From: Clostridium sp. CAG:524
GTDB lineage: Bacteria; Bacillota_I; Bacilli_A; RF39; UBA660
Assembly (NCBI GenBank): GCA_000434555.1
Contig: FR880103.1
Location: 56,115 to 63,500, forward strand
Length of the DNA stretch: 7,386 bases
Direction: 5' to 3'
In this document: positions 6,982 through 7,386 of the stretch, one piece after another
How positions within the stretch are numbered: the stretch's first letter is position 1
Layout: the number at the start of each line of letters is the position of its first letter
Notes under the pieces: model-generated
Databases searched by the model: none
What the model was told of the DNA's origin: nothing
What the model saw: only the letters and a program-made list of their open reading frames with translations
Made by a program: the position numbers and the translations under genes

Positions 6982-7245
6982 ATGGATATAATTAAAGTAT
7001 CAAGTAAAAGTATTTCTCAAAAGGTAGCTGGTAGTATAGCGAATTCTTTTAGAGAAGGAGCACATGAAGTAGAAATACAAACAGTAGGTGCTGGAGCAGT
7101 TAATCAGGCTATTAAAGCAATATCTATTGCTAGAGGATTTGTCGCACCACTGGGTCTTAATTTAATTTGTACTCCTGCTTTCTATGATGTAATAATAGAT
7201 GGTAAAGAGAAAACAGCAATTAAATTATTAGTTGAAAGTAAATAA
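6982..7245 (+). CDS. spoVS: Stage V sporulation protein S (SpoVS)
   Basis: An 87-residue protein, against 86 in B. subtilis SpoVS, matching the family over its whole length: start DIIKVSSKSISQKVAGSIA, core GAGAVNQAIKAISIARGFVA (36-55), then LICTPAFYDV and DGKEKTAIKLLVE at the end. SpoVS is a small cytoplasmic protein with an Alba-like fold, needed for normal coat and cortex formation in Bacillus. It also occurs in bacteria that do not sporulate, so its presence alone does not prove spore formation; nucleic acid binding is suspected from the fold. ATG 6982 is chosen because GAGGTG (6970-6975) sits 6 nt upstream and the family begins here. An in-frame GTG at 6973 lies inside that ribosome site and would add only three non-conserved residues. 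It appears to form a single-gene unit with its own terminator overlapping the TAA. Confidence 0.95.
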   Translation: MDIIKVSSKSISQKVAGSIANSFREGAHEVEIQTVGAGAVNQAIKAISIARGFVAPLGLNLICTPAFYDVIIDGKEKTAIKLLVESK

Positions 7246-7262
7246 GCAAGCAATTGCTTTTT
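7244..7262 (+). terminator. Intrinsic terminator of spoVS
   Basis: AAGCAA (7244-7249) and TTGCTT (7254-7259) form a 6-bp stem around a GCAA loop of GNRA type, with T7258-7262 behind. The last two bases of the spoVS stop codon are the first two of the stem. Confidence 0.78.
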
Positions 7263-7282
7263 ATTTTGTTTTATTATATAAT
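7254..7282 (+). promoter_or_regulatory. Promoter of the last gene, overlapping the spoVS terminator
   Basis: TTGCTT at 7254-7259, 17 bp, then a perfect TATAAT at 7277-7282. The -35 is the descending arm of the spoVS terminator. A start near 7289 gives a leader of about 15 nt containing AGGTGA (7294-7299). Confidence 0.6.
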
Positions 7283-7303
7283 TTTCATAGAGTAGGTGAA
7301 CAT

Positions 7304-7386
7304 ATGAAAATAGATAAAAAATATATTGTCATAGCAGTATGTATTTTAATAGGTGGCGTGTTAACAGCTACATTAGCATTTATCGG
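7304..7386 (+). CDS. N-terminus of a membrane-anchored or exported protein, cut by window edge
   Basis: ATG 7304 follows AGGTGA (7294-7299) by 4 nt and opens a frame that runs to the window end, 27 complete codons. It reads MKIDKKYIVIAVCILIGG, then VLTATLAFI: a short basic start (four lysines in the first eight positions, MKIDKKYI having three plus the N-terminus) and one hydrophobic helix at about 8-27. This is a signal anchor or signal peptide; no signal peptidase or lipobox site is visible before the sequence ends. The family cannot be named from this fragment. Confidence 0.75.
   Translation, partial: MKIDKKYIVIAVCILIGGVLTATLAFI

Noticed and set aside
1..7386. TGA read as tryptophan, as in mycoplasmas
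   Set aside because: Tryptophan codons in the recognised genes are TGG and no conserved frame runs through a TGA.
1..7386. CRISPR array, tRNA, insertion sequence, phage or defence genes
   Set aside because: No regularly spaced repeats, cloverleaf-like sequence, transposase motifs or terminal inverted repeats are visible, and the gaps are all under 150 bases and filled by terminators and promoters.

Overview
The window is 7.4 kb of very AT-rich DNA with every gene on the + strand. It reads as the chromosome of a low-GC Firmicutes/Bacillota (or Mollicutes-like) bacterium. The evidence is extreme A/T-ending codon use, strong AAGGAG-type ribosome sites, a recD2 - small ORF - yrrI-type (AI-2E family) gene order reminiscent of Bacilli, and a clear SpoVS. 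Tryptophan is encoded by TGG, all six stops seen are TAA or TAG, and no in-frame TGA interrupts the long ORFs, so nothing suggests the mycoplasma code in which TGA means Trp. The exact lineage cannot be settled from sequence alone; an uncultured gut Bacilli or Clostridia group with a very low-GC genome would fit.

Layout. (1) 2-2347: the 3' 781 codons of a YfhO-family polytopic membrane protein (GT-C-like glycosyltransferase fold), cut by the window edge and closed by a terminator. (2) 2495-4663: a complete RecD2-type helicase, with no Shine-Dalgarno sequence before its start. (3) About 4694-4822: a roughly 42-residue small protein with a strong ribosome site but apparently an ATT start. Its stop codon lies inside a terminator stem. 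(4) 4885-6054: an AI-2E-family (YrrI-like) membrane transporter, again ending inside its terminator stem. (5) 6175-6864: a six-helix membrane protein of unknown function with a lysine-rich cytoplasmic tail, driven by the best sigma-A-like promoter in the window. (6) 6982-7245: SpoVS. (7) From 7304: the first 27 codons of a membrane-anchored or secreted protein that leaves the window.

The genes look like short transcription units rather than one operon. An intrinsic terminator follows all but one of the complete or 3'-complete genes. The exception is recD2, which appears to share its terminator with the small ORF 30 bases downstream. Three terminators overlap the stop codon they follow, and the next promoter can start within the terminator itself. 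Inferred 5' leaders are about 15 nt for three genes and possibly zero for recD2. No tRNA, rRNA, CRISPR array, insertion sequence, phage gene or long repeat is visible, and no gap exceeds 150 bases. The window looks like core or housekeeping chromosome, and I see no convincing new multi-gene system. The points most worth a second look are the ATT-start small gene, the inverted repeat that embraces the promoter and ribosome site of the six-helix protein, and the compact terminator/stop/promoter architecture.
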